From: Pezizomycotina sp. ARF18
Lineage: Eukaryota; Ascomycota
Length of the DNA: 61,618 nucleotides
Direction of reading: 5' to 3'
Assembly: GCA_002224055.1 (NCBI GenBank)
Contig: AZLU01000239.1
Location: 1-61,618, forward strand
Both the position numbers and the translations under genes were made by a program. The notes below the pieces were generated by a model that saw only the letters and a list, made by a program, of their open reading frames with translations, was not told where the DNA came from and made no database searches. This document shows positions 23,158 through 35,246 of this stretch, piece by piece; the stretch's first letter is position 1, and each line of letters starts with the position of its first letter.

Positions 23158-24762
23158 TAGAAGGATGTATCCACTCCGGAACACGGGTAAACGCTCCAAG
23201 AGCCATTCCAGTCGATCTCGCCGCCGCTTTCATCATCCTCGGGTAGCAGTCGAAGAATGCGACCTGCTTGAAGGCAGCAGTAGTCTTTGCCGTAACGGCG
23301 CTCGTGACATCGACAACGCGGAGACCGCTTGGTAGTTACTCTGGAAGACGTAAGTCTTGTCTCCGACCTTCTTCGTGTACTGGTTATGGTCGATACTCTT
23401 GGCTGGCGACTTGTAGTGCTCGTCAGGACGGCTTTGTTAAGTCGCTAACATCCCAGAGGTACGTGACGGTATGTCCGGAGGCACCCGTTTCGGTTTTATC
23501 CATCTCATCGAGCTCATCATCGGACAGAAGCATGGACATGGAGTCATCAATCAACCAGCCTGGTGTGTGTAAGCGCTGCCGGTGTACGGTGTACGTGAGA
23601 TCTGCACACCGACCTTGTCATTGACCGATTTGCCTTTCTGGCTAACATCGACAATCGTGAGCGTGTCTTCGTTGTAGTTGAAGCAGATCTCCTTTCCGGT
23701 GTAGCGAGTATCGGGGCCTTATACACGACACACTGCGCGTCGTGAGTGTAACCGTCCTGGGAGACGCAACCTGCGGCGACCGGGTGTTCGGGGTCGGCAA
23801 CATTGATGATGTGAGGACCACCCTTGCAGGTCTTGCTGCCAACCGCGTAGATAAATTTCGTATCGGCATTGGCCACGACATTGTGGTTGCTACCGAAGCC
23901 GGTGTAATGTGTGATGTCCTTGTTGATGTCGAAAGTGACTGGTGAACCAGCCTTAATCTCGAGAAGCTTGTTTAGGTCGAAAATTTGCAGGCCGTGGTTG
24001 TTGGCCTCGGAGCTGATGTAGGCATGATGGTCTATGACCTTTATGTCACGCCAGATAGACGAGGTGGTTTGAGTTGGCAAGCGGCCTAACCATGTCAGGG
24101 AGCCGTCGGAATTCACTTCAACGAAGGCGGTGCTAGAGAAAAAGAAAAGTCGGTCAGGAGATTCAACTCAGATCGTGGAACGTAGCATTGTAAAAAAAGA
24201 CTCGGTGCTTACCCATCAGTCTGCCCAACAATACCGAACTCACGGCCATCCGGAGAAGTCCAACCTTGAAGAGAAACATTAGTATGCTGTATTAAATGCC
24301 GCTACAAGCGCTTTTGTAGAGGTGCCAAGCTGCAAGTAGGCCTTCCAACGGTCATAGGCAGGGAGGGCTTTCTAAATTCCAGAGACCTACCCAGATATCG
24401 TTTCCTTCACCGGTCTGACTACCCATATCCTGATGGCTGAGGAAGGCATGCATGTCAACTCCGTCACACGCATAATCACCCGCTTTGCCGTTCGTGCAAA
24501 CAGCCGCAGTACCAGTATGGGCCGGTAGGTTTCTATCGTACATGCCCATAGCACGGGCTTTGTCGTGGGCCTCCAGCTTCATCCCCATTAACCGTTGCCT
24601 GTAATAATAAGGAACAAACTTGAAGTTAGCTAAAAGTCGTAATTATTGCTGTGAAAATAGTACAAGTGTTTAAGGACCATACATAACAGTGCTATGCTCG
24701 GACTTTGGGATGGCGAGAACTGCAGAGAGCAGAACCGTGAGGGTAGAGAGCCGAAGAAGCAT
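23158..24762 (-). CDS. Secreted choice-of-anchor B (LVIVD repeat) protein
   Basis: Starts at the ATG at 24762 with a signal peptide (LSTLTVLLSAVLA). Introns at 24599-24682, 24265-24390 and 24133-24212 join CTNGKAGDYACDGVDMHAFL, HQDMGS, WTSPDGREFGIVGQTDG and TAFVEVNSDGSLTWLGRLPT. Then come TSSIWRDIKVIDHHAYI, GSNHNVV, DGYTHDAQCVVY, KEICFNYNEDTLTIVDV, LLSDDELDEMD, YLWDVSDLTKP, KSIDHNQYTKK, SGLRVVDV-type sequence and FFDCYP...EIDWNGSWSVYP, with the stop at 23158. This order is the choice-of-anchor B family, a beta-propeller built from LVIVD-type repeats. It is extracellular and its ligand is unknown. About five to six single-base corrections are needed, several at runs of G or C (for example TGGG at an intron 2 donor). 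The 5' context shows no partner gene. Confidence 0.82.
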
Positions 24763-27700
24763 TGTGGTTTCAAGTTGCGCAAGGAATCTTGTTTACTGAG
24801 ATGTTATTGAGCTGGCAAGGCCTATGGTTGAAGTTGAGAAACCAGGAAAGTAGTCGGGAATAACGCTGTATTTATCTTCACTCTGGACGGGATTTGAAAC
24901 TCGCTCTCGGTAATTCCTTATTATTGTGCGGTGTTCATAGATTGTCGTCGTGGGCAGTGCTGGTCGACAACTTGATTATTGTTGGGGCTAATACGAGCCA
25001 TCGTTGTTGAATGTAACGCCGACGTCGGGAAAGAAAGCTTTTTCTATCGAGTTTCCCCTCTAGTACAGTAGGTCAAGATTCGATGACCACGCGCTCCTGA
25101 AGCTTCCGGTCGATATTGGCTATTTCAGCAGCGTATGCCAGTGTGGGAACTTCCTCCGTCGCCAAGCCCTACATGATTGTGGGGGCGGGGACTGGATTCA
25201 AATCAACGGCTTTGCATATACTCGAGCCGGGTCATCCCAGCCTGAGGAACGGGACCGTGATAGGGATGTGTAGGTAATTCACTGGCTCTAATGGCTCACG
25301 ATTACATCCATCGCAATTTAAGCAAGTCTCGTATCTCAACTGATAGATTTTGTAAATGTAATACGACATTGTGGCAGAGCTTGCCGAAGCCAAAGCGTAA
25401 CATATTTGTCCAGATGGGAATAATGTCGCGGCCTTGTCTCCCGTTTTCCCTCTTAATCAAAACCTTGAAGATTTTCCGAGCTCTCTTGTGATCCAGGAAC
25501 CCGGCAAGTGTCTGTAGGGCCACGCTTTAGACTCTGCAGATGTCACAATATCGACCAATAATACGCCTTAGTAGAGCAGATCGACGAAGATTAGCCAACA
25601 ATGGTATGTGATTTGGATCAATAAAACTTCCAGAAGCAAGATAGAGAGGAAAGAAGAAGCAAGTCAGAAGGTTTGTCTTTGTATGGTAACTGTGGCCTCA
25701 ATATCTTTCGGGAAGGATATGGAGGGTGCCTTGTCTGCCGCGGCTTGGCAAAATGAATCAACCGTCCATTTGCCAGCTAGCATAAATTTTGGAGACCTTC
25801 CGTTCGTAAACCTGAACCTACAGACTAAACCCACGGAGTACGATTATCAAGGCGCAGATATAAAATAAAACGTATATTTAATCGCTTTTCCTGTAGCCAA
25901 TGTATGTTGTGTTGATGAATCCGAAACTGAGCCTATCTGCCGAGAGACGGCCAATACTATTGGTCGAGGACTTTTATCGTTGAAAGCTTGGCGACGTGCC
26001 GGAATAACGTCACTCTCTTTGACGGGCGCTCGGGGATATCCAGAGATCCATGATCCTTATATCGCAACGAGAAAGCTTCTTTTAACCATGTAGCCTTGTA
26101 CTGAGCAGGGAAGATGCTGTCTGATCACTTCCCAACTTCTTCTTCCTTTGTTTGACGTCGTGATCCTTGGGAGTTACTTGCCAATAGTATTTGCAGCATT
26201 ACACTTCGATTCTTAACAAAGCTTCCCGCTGAATTTTTAAGGAGAGACAGGACAGGCTTCTAGATTGCTTGACCAGACCAGGGAAGCTCGCAATAGCAGC
26301 CCAGCTTCTCGCAAGAACCATCTTGTGATGACGTTCCATGGTCGTTTGAGAGACTGCGGAAGGTGTGATTCGTAATTCCGCAGTCCAATATTCCGTCAAG
26401 GGTTGTCGCTCAACCGCTCGTGGCGCACCTCCTTCCTTTCAAGATATATTTATCAGTAGCCTGGCGGCAGGATATCTTTATCGATCGGATGAAAAGGTCC
26501 AACATGGTTTTGACATTTGAGCCTCAACCAATAGCAGCAATACTGAGGCAGGAGCCTTTGGTCTCGAGCGTGAGGCAAGGGCCTTTTCGCAAAATTCATA
26601 AGATTTTCGGTAGCATAGTCAATATCTATCAATATCGTGGGGTCTCATACGGTTAACGGGAATAGTAGAACGAATCTATAGACGTTACATCGCATTGGTT
26701 TTGATAGTGGCGATTTCGAGCAAAAAGGCTCCGATCATGATGATGCGATAAGTTGGTTTCCGGAATATTTCGTGGTTCTTATTTCGTTAGCTGCATCTTA
26801 TGCTAATTCATGTAGAGCGAGGGTCTAGAACTTATTGACTGACAAATCTCTCCGCGACTATTCCCCCGCAAGCTGTCGGAGGTCATGATATCGAGAAGGA
26901 GGAACTTCAATAACTACTGGCACGGAGTGATAGCTAAGGCCACTATGACGGACCTTAAGTTGCCGTCAGGGCAAAGTCAGATCTGATGATTGAGATACTA
27001 CAGATTCCTGTGCTCAACGTTGACTTCTTTGAGACCCAATTTTTGACTTCACCGACGGACCTACAGATGTGGCACAAGTCATCGCGCCTGGTTTAGGCCT
27101 AATAGTTCCTCAGTTATTAAATGAGCGTTGATAAAGGCACCTGGAGCTCTAATACATCGCACGATAGTTTCTAGAGGATGCTATACTTTGTTTACGCCAA
27201 CGACGTTATTCATTTTGTAGGCAAAATATAAATATAAACATAACGGCATAATCCACGATCGCAAATATGGGTTCTCTCTCTTGCCTTTCTCCATGTCTCA
27301 AATGCGAATTGTGGACAATGGCCAACTTGCATAATAGGTGGCAGCGACAGCCGTAGCATCGGCCGCTATACTTAAGGTTCAATAGATGGTGGTATCTAAT
27401 GAACCATTTCCTAACGATATAGTTCATGGCTTTGAAGTGGGTCGGAGTCTTCATTGATTTTTGATCATAAACCCACAGTATCACTCCTACATGCAGCATT
27501 ATTTGACCGGTCTGGTAGCCTAGTTGATGCCGTTGACCACAATGAAAGAAGTGTTGGAGAAAATATCAATAAGTTCGATTGGACTAGATCTCTTGTTGGA
27601 TTCAATTAAGTCTATGAATCCGTTCTAACATATTTCCGAGGTGAAACTTTATATTGATCTCTAAACTCTCCGGGAGAGATTTTGTGCGGTTTGCTATGAC

Positions 27701-29072
27701 GACTCTAAAGATGTACACGGCTTGCACAAGTTCCCTCGATGTAGAGAAGAGTGATAATATTCCCATCGAGAATGAATCACGATATGTCATTTTCTCCAAT
27801 CTCCGCTTCATTTACTCAATCCTAGCCTGCATACAAGTGTTCACACGCTCATATCGTTGATTACATTTGCCTACGACTTATAGACCGTGGGATCCTCGAA
27901 TAACCAGAGATGCTATTCATAGTGATATAGAGCAGTCTAGTCCACGGAAAGCTTTGCGCTCTAGATGCTATAACACAATATACTTTACATAAATGTGAGG
28001 CTATTGCACCGAGACCCATTCAAGTTCGCCTGTCTTTGTATCTTAGCTTTCCAGGCTTCTCATGATGAAAGAGGCCTATATCGCCAGCGGCTAACATTCG
28101 GATCACCCTGAACTCTGTCTAGTTGCTGCTGTTGTAAAATGTCAAACCGTACTTCAAATAGCTACATCTTCAACTACGCGCTGAACGACATGTTCTTGTC
28201 GAACGCCGACGTTAGATTACACACGCTGTGATTTGTTGGTATCCTTACAGCAATCTGTTTGGGCTTTGGGGGGGGGGGGGGGGAGGAATCAGGAAACCAC
28301 CGCTGGTTCAGCTTTAAACTGATGACACTTTGTCACTTAACCGCCTTGTTTAACATATTATTTGCGCTATATCTCCTGTATCATCAGGAAGAAACTCCCA
28401 CATAAGCTATAAAAGGCGACTTCATAAAATATTATTATAAAATAAGATGTGGATTTACTATGAGAAAGACTATCACATTGCGGAGCAAGCCAACTTTAGC
28501 CTTCGTTCATCTTGTTCTGTCGGCGAAGCCCAGCTGTCCAGTTATTTGTTTCAATTTGGAGATTTTTGGTACTATTAATATACCTTGCTAAGTTTTCTAC
28601 TTAACGGGAAGAACCTGTATAATTTTGCGGTAAAACTTCCTCGGTTAGAGCTTCTTGCAGAAAGACACATTTGCTCGTTAACTACCAGTATCGATAAATC
28701 CTGCTTGGAGAATAATCTGCACACTTGCGGAGACAGGCTTACCTCTCGTATTATCTTCGCAATTTTGCGTATTAAAACCCTTCGCCTACAGTGTCATGGG
28801 GGCGGTCGAGCACTGCGTCGCAATACTTATTTACTGATCACCTTGATAAACGATATCGCGATGCAACCCAGCTCGTCAAAAACTGGAGTAAATTTTGAGA
28901 CCGATGAAGCAAACTGATAACTCTAACGTTACTTTGCTGTGGTGCATTGAGCTCTAATTTCCGGGGAGAATCTCCATGTTTAATTTGCTTTCTGTCGATG
29001 TCTAATTTGCTGCCTGTTATCTAATATGGGCGAAAATGGAATCCAGTGCTGCGTAGTAATTACTGCCCCAAC
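24763..29072. other. Gene desert, normal composition
   Basis: Over 4 kb with no coding signal I can defend. Frames are short and shadow each other on both strands. Composition is normal, so this is not a RIP island. A run of 16 G lies at 28268-28283. Confidence 0.5.
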
Positions 29073-29264
29073 CAGGGTATTTAGCGTGGTGCTTTTTTCC
29101 AGTATTCCAGTACTTACCGAGGTGAGAGGGCGCCCGACACCTCGAAAAACAGCACAAAAATTTGCAAAAATGAGCACTTTACCATACAAAAAAATAAAAA
29201 AAAATAAAATTAAATTAAATATTTTGAACCTCAACGCCTAGAAAAAAAGATGCTAAAAGCCCTG
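29073..29264. mobile_element. 192-bp hAT-type MITE, copy 1
   Basis: Inverted ends CAGGGTATTTAGCGTG and GATGCTAAAAGCCCTG, flanked by a perfect 8-bp duplication GCCCCAAC (29065-29072 and 29265-29272). CAGGG ends and 8-bp duplications are hAT features. The interior has a GAGGTG...CACCTC hairpin and an A-rich stretch, with no coding capacity. Nearly identical to 45956-46146. Confidence 0.9.
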
Positions 29265-29272
29265 GCCCCAAC

Positions 29273-31446
29273 AATCCGGGCCCGTTAATTAGGCTTTCAG
29301 TTAGCAACGCGGGGGAGATAACCTGTTCGGTAATAGTGTTTCGGGGCGTCTCGCGCCTTCGGATGCGCAATGTTCGCTTCCGTTTCTAAACGATTCACAA
29401 TCCCCAGGCAAATTCGTCAAGAGAAAACACACACGTTGGTTATCTAGATCCTAGTCAAATCTATTCTTTCTCTAAGCCACGGTCGTTTCTCTTGTCGAAG
29501 GACGAAATATTTTATGAGTATTCATCATCGTGGCAATAGGCCTGCTCGCTGCAGGTCTTCGTATGAAACTTGGTATTCAACGCCGATTTTCATGAATGAC
29601 CACGATACTTTCGGGGCTAATTATAATTTCAGAGGAGGAAAAAAACAAAATCTTAGTAACTACTTCGTATTTGGAAATTGTGTAGTTGCCCCTCGCCTGT
29701 TCCTGTTATCTTTCCTTCGCTTCCATGGTGCTCGAGAGACATTGATCCAGCTGTCGCAAACAAAATTACGATGCGGCAGGGAGCGCAATATTTTTCCCAC
29801 AATGAGTTGTCAAGGACATGACATAATGACGGGCGTCTCCCGATCTGCAGTGCGTTGCGTTTCAGAAAAGTCCGCGGAAGAATATTGGGCGGCGTGTCCA
29901 ACTTCTACAGGTTTAGAGCCTGGATCACCACCGGACTACGAATAAAGTAGCAGACGGTCACAGTACCATCTTGTAGGGTCCCTTCGCTCGTAATTTAGCC
30001 CCGCTCATGATCTCGAATTCTCGTCCATGCACTAGTACCGCGGAGGGCTGCCTTCTTTTCTTTCTAGCGGTCTTTGACATTTTTGAAACAAATCCCAACG
30101 TCCATTTCGCTGTCGGTAACGAACCGACCGTCTAGGTCAAAATAATTTTTTCAATCTTTTTTCGCGAGCATTATTACGACGGCCTTGGTATTGAGTCTCT
30201 GCGGCGGGGAAGAGCACTATATCGAAACCTGTTTTTTCTCGCCGATTTCACCATCTCGAACATTTCCAGACCTCCTCATGCCTGAATGCGGTATAAAGAT
30301 TGCCGATAACTTCCACCTCCTTAGCACTCACGCACTCTTTAGAATCCCAAAGCCCCCACTTGCCCCGGTGAACTCGCCGGGTGTTTATATCTCCGTATAG
30401 TTTCTTTTTTCCTACTCCACTTACATGCAGGGATTGCTTCATGTGTGCATGTACATTATTACCTCTTTTTTGCGAATCTTCTCTGGCTGTTTGTTTCGAC
30501 GGGCGGGGTAGATTTCTGTTCCTGGCATGAATCCGCCTAGTGTTGGTACCTTTTTTGCTTAGTATCCTTGCTTCGAGTTCTCGCTCGTTTCCATCCTCTT
30601 TCGTTCCTTGTTCTCTTGCTTTTCCAACGCACTACTAATCATTTTTTCTCCATCGAATCCTGGTTCCTGTCTTTCTCACTACCAGGCCGTTTCAATTTTC
30701 TCGCTTGACGACACTGCAAAGCGTTTCTGCGACTTTCCACAAAAGGAACGATGTGACGGAGATTTACCACGATTATCAAATAATATTGGTCCGTTCTATC
30801 GCGTTTCTGCTTTTACCTGTTTTTCATGTTTTGTCCCAGCGTTTTTGTTCAATGTTCTTTTCTTCTTCTGAGACCTTATCCAGGAACAAGCCAACGTCAA
30901 TGCCAACATGGGGTCATTTTCTTCTTCCATAATACCAAGACTGAACAAGCTATTTTGTGTGCGGGCGTATGCGCACAGTCCCAAGTTCTCAACACGAACT
31001 CCACACATCCTTCGCAGATCATATCCCGTACAAGGTGCGATCACAGGATTTACTTAACACTGTCATGGTTCTTGGTTTTTACCTCTTCTCTTTAGCGAAT
31101 GCTTCTAATAGTAGAACAGGAAGCGCATAATCCACCTTACACACATCTCGTTCGCTGTCTCTTTTACTGCACTTGTGGAAATTAAAATATCATTAACCCT
31201 CACGCAGGGACCACCCGTCTCGGAAAAACTTCTCTTTTCTCTCCCCCTCTCCTCCCTCTCCTCCCCTCTTCTCTCTTTTCATTATTTCATTTATAACTCT
31301 CCTCCTCCTCCCCTCCCTGTATTTCGAACTTTATTCTTTTTCCGAAAAGACGCCAAGAACCTTTAACGACAGAACACGGTCGGTCAATGAGTATCTAGGA
31401 AGGACCTGGGAACGAAGAAAGGTATAGTACCGACAATTCTCATACA
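29273..31446. promoter_or_regulatory. Gene-poor region ending in a CT-rich promoter
   Basis: No gene recognised in 29.3-31.2 kb. A pyrimidine tract (CTCTCCCCCTCTCCTCCCTC and similar) at about 31230-31320 lies 130-220 bases before the ATG of the SAT4-type gene. CT-rich tracts near transcription starts are common in fungal promoters, so a promoter role is likely. Confidence 0.45.
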
Positions 31447-32860
31447 ATGGAGCCTCTACCGTCGTGGCTCCTAGAATCATGGGTGGAATATGGCGTTGCG
31501 ATGATCATTATCCTAGTGAGAATATTCACAAGGACGCGGTCGGAAGGGTTGAAGGGTTGGGACGGGGACGATTACCTAATAGTATGTTCTATACGTATGG
31601 TAGATGGACGGATGGTAGCATCAGAAGCTGTAGACTAATACCGGAAATTGATTTTAGCTTGTATCAACGGGCTGCTTCACCGCCCTATTGTACGCCTTGC
31701 AGACAATGTATGAGGTGGATAGGACTTCAAGAACGGACGAAACGCAACAGGAGGGTAAATTCGGATTTCTGGCATGGGCTACGTATGTTACTGCGGTTTG
31801 GAGCTTGAAGGGATGCATTCTATATTATTACGGCCGGTTGGATATGGGGAGAGTCCAGAGGAAGTTTATCAAGGTGAGACCCGAATTGTAGTACTGATAA
31901 AAATCATGGGATGTGCAGGAGTATACTAAAAAAACTGTGACCCTTAGATATCTGCATTCTTCGTATTTCTGACTTACATTGGCGTGTGGGTCTGCGGTCT
32001 TGTCAAATGTCTCCCTGGCAGAGGCTCTACCACTACCCGGCCAGGTGGTATACCTGGCTGTAAGTAATAAATCCGGCCCACAACCATTAGATTCATCATT
32101 TCTAACTGGCACCCTAACTATAGTTTGTCCCCAGGTGCCGAGAACTTCTACGTCGTAGGAATTACGATCTTGTTACCGATCTTCTCATCTTTTCTCTCCC
32201 TATCCCACTTCTCTGGCGGTACCGTCCTTCCGCACAGGGCTCATTCCTCATCGCCGCAATGTTCGGTCTTGGTATCTTCATCATGGCGGCTACATGTCTT
32301 CACAACATTCTCTCGCTCATCTCGCTCGGCTCCACAAGTAGCGACGAGGGACCGATCTTCTCGTGGACCGTTCGTGAGATTCTCGTCGCAATTGTTGTCG
32401 TCGATGCCCCATGCCTTAAGTCATTATTTCTCATCTACTCCTGGCTTCGCACGACAACCCCTTCATCGATGGCCATGACTCCCGACCCCGAGAAAGGCGT
32501 CAGGACCTCTACTGGTGACCTCAGCCTTTCGTACCGTGGTACACCAACTCATAAGAGGCGTAGCACCCTCTTCCGCCTCCTCCTTCTCCGCTTCGCTGCA
32601 CCGGACCTCGTCTGCGCCGCAGTTAGATGTAGCTGCCGCTGAGCTAAGCCGTAGCAATAGCACCAAGCGCTCCCGCTCTCACAGCCGCAATAGAAGCGGA
32701 AGCAAGCATAAGATCCCTCCCTTTAACCTCAGAGTAACTGCGGGTGAGGCTTCGGACAGCGATGAGTCCGCACACGATGCCCCGTGCAGGCTCTATCATT
32801 ATGCAACATACCGAACTCGAGGTCGTGGAGTATATCCCAGCGACGCTCAGAGGAACCTGA
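31447..32860 (+). CDS. SAT4/PTH11-type rhodopsin-domain membrane protein
   Basis: ATG at 31447 (MEPLPSWLLESWVEYGVAMI). Introns at 31582-31657, 31874-31947 and 32060-32134 join GWDGDDYLI to LVSTGCFTALLYALQTM, then GFLAWATYVTAVWSLKGC, FFVFLTYIGVWVCGLVKC, CLPWQRLYHYPARWYTW, NYDLVTDLLIFSLPIPLLW, FLIAAMFGLGIFIMAATCL and ILVAIVVVDAPCLKSLF. The W.GDDYL, 'D.LI..IPIPLLW' and helix pattern identify the fungal rhodopsin-domain (SAT4) family of seven-helix plasma-membrane proteins, some of which act as PTH11-like receptors. The C-terminus is basic and serine-rich (SHSRNRSGSKHK), ending ATLRGT with a TGA at 32858. Two frame corrections are needed (about 32.02 and 32.79 kb). The ligand is unknown. Confidence 0.85.
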
Positions 32861-33666
32861 ATAATATCGCTATAAACGCCGCTTCGAAGAAGCGCACGTC
32901 GGAGGGGATGCGGCGTAGCTGGGGCTGGAAGTGGTAATATATCTTTACCATTTCTCCTCCCTGTTTTATTTTATTTACTTTTTTCTCATTGATTGTATGG
33001 AATCAATTTACGTTCATTCTACAACGGCGTTTTATTTTCCCTTTTTGGGAATTATTCACGGGCGCTGTACGATTCGTTACTTGCTGTTACAACGAAGGAT
33101 ACCATATGCATAGCATACGTTCACTCTCTTAATGTTTAGCCATATTTCACACGTTAGTCTCTTAATGTTTTACCTTTGTTGCTTTATCTGAGTGGAGATA
33201 GCTTGATTCATACCGGGAAGATTAGGATAATTACTTTCATAATTGCATTTTCTTTTGTCCGAAGTATATCGGGCGAACGATCAAAACTTCTATACCAGGT
33301 TTAACTTGGTTTGCTCGTATATTATTCTTTTATGTTTTTTCTGATAGGTGTAAATCAGTAAAGCGGAGGTACATAGCTATTTGAGGGAATTCATATTTAC
33401 ATCTACAACTGTTGAGCCTATATTTACGTTGTATAGTGACTGGTCCGGGCGAAAAATGTCAGCTATGCGACACTTACGTACGTACCATTCAGGATTGAAA
33501 ATTAGTTTTTAGGGTCTTCAGAGCTTAGGATATGGTTCCGGTTCTAACAAGGTCTTATTTTTCAGTGTTCACGAGAAACAACGAGAGGAAATAACGAAAT
33601 AACTTAACATAAATGCCAGTATATATAGCGACAGTACATGAACGCGAACAAGTGAGACACTCGTGT
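32861..33666. other. Intergenic between convergent SAT4-type genes
   Basis: T-rich 3' regions, no gene seen. Suitable for two 3' untranslated regions. Confidence 0.4.
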
Positions 33667-35246
33667 TCAATTACATCTTACTATATTCACCCTAGGCGGA
33701 ACTTTATTCAAATTCACAAGCTCGGCCGTTTCTCTGAAATCGTCTGACGCCACGGTGCGTATAACAGAATCCTTTGCGGTCACTGACTGCGAGTGAGAAA
33801 ACCACCGGCTCAGTCTGAGCCGTCGTAGGCAAAGTAGATTCACCAGGCTTGCTCCTTCTCGATTTCCTCCAGAGTATCTCAGCACTCCGGTGATCGTTGT
33901 ACCAGGGCCCTGCCGTCCACTTATCTTCCTTGTCGCCCGGCGAAAGAGCTTTGGCGTATAGACGCCGAGGAAAGATTTGATTTGCGGAATACACGCTGCC
34001 CATATGGTCAACGCGCTCTCGAGAGCGGTCGGGACCACAGCATAGCATACCAAGTGGCCCATTTCGGGACTATTCAGGAAGCCCCACATCAAAACAGTAC
34101 GATAGACCGAGACGGCACAGGCACTAGCGTGCGGTATATGTCAAAAATCACCGGTTATTAGGCCATTGTTCAGACGGGTGCTGAATGGATAGGCAATACT
34201 CACAATATCCCGATTAAAAACATCCCTGAGACTTGAATTTTTGCCCGTAGTAAGTTTGAGGTCCCACGTAATTTGACAGGTAACAGCCTACAAGAGATAA
34301 TTTGTCAGATTCAATATAACGCTTAAATATTCAGAGGATGATGCAAGCAAGAATAGTGTTCATCGAACTTACAAACAACCGATGTTTATAATCTGGACAG
34401 CTGTGGATGTTACTGTCCATATCGCTTTCTGGTTAATGCAAACAGCTTCAAAGGGATGGTCCCAGAATGCGACTGGCTTGCACTGAAAGACCATTGTTAT
34501 AATAGCGCTAACCATCGATATGATAATAAATACGATTCGATGATAATTATCCTATGGAATATCGGAAGGTTGTATTCACGGGTATGATCGTCCAGTAGAA
34601 CATCAAGATCGCGACTCTAGAGGTGAGAAGGCCTACACAAAGCAGTATCTCGCCGCCGAATAGTTCTAGGAGTTGTCCTGTGAAGCCTCTCCATGATATA
34701 TTCCAGATGTGCTTGCAAGCCGGCACTGTATGGTGATGGGTTGTTTAGTGCTGATTCTGCAGAAATGAAGAAATATAAGGGAAAAAGATGATTGCTCAAG
34801 TAAAACATCAAATCGTTGATCTAGGTAAACACACTTGAGGAGGAATCTACGTAAAGGCAGATATGCAATATCAGTCAGTATTATAGCCCTTTCGAAATAT
34901 CTTCTACGCGATGCAAACTTATCAGTGGCATAATATAGGCCTAGCCTTACATATTCGTAGAAATAAACAATGCCATTGTGGATATCTAAGATGTGTTAGG
35001 TTGGTTGGTTGGCAGTCACTGAAAATTAGGAGAGTATCCGACTTACAAGGGCCATGATCAAGCAGAAGTCGTCCCACCATAACTTTCTTCCCAGGCCCTC
35101 TTCGATGCGATCTTGAATGATACCATAAGACACGTCACGAGAACAATGGCTATATTGGTATAATGAACAGTCGCCGCGAACTCTTTTCCGTTATCAGGAG
35201 CAGCAGATTTCGAATCGATCAGTCCCTTAAGAACCATTAGGACCAT
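33667..35246 (-). CDS. Second SAT4/PTH11-type rhodopsin-domain membrane protein
   Basis: ATG at 35246 (MVLMVLKGLIDSK). First helix NIAIVLVTCLMVSFKIASK, then one base out of frame LWWDDFCLIMAL at the exon end (donor GTAAGT, first intron base 35046). Later exons give CKHIWNISWRGFTGQLLELF, EILLCVGLLTSRVAILMFYW, VFQCKPVAFWDHPFE, AVCINQKAIWTVTSTAVQII, LLPVKLRGTSNLL and CYAVVPTALESALTIWAAC. The DD motif, the FQC.P..FWD block followed by C.N, and the final helix with VPTALE mark the SAT4 rhodopsin-domain family. The gene faces the neighbouring SAT4-type gene tail to tail, but the two are divergent in sequence. The C-terminal end is uncertain: two frames remain open to 33667-33704. One frame correction is needed in exon 1. 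Confidence 0.75.

Noticed and set aside
28980-29241. Open frames on both strands across the first hAT MITE
   Set aside because: They coincide with the transposon copy and recur with the second copy at 45.85-46.2 kb; the inverted repeats and target duplications explain the sequence.
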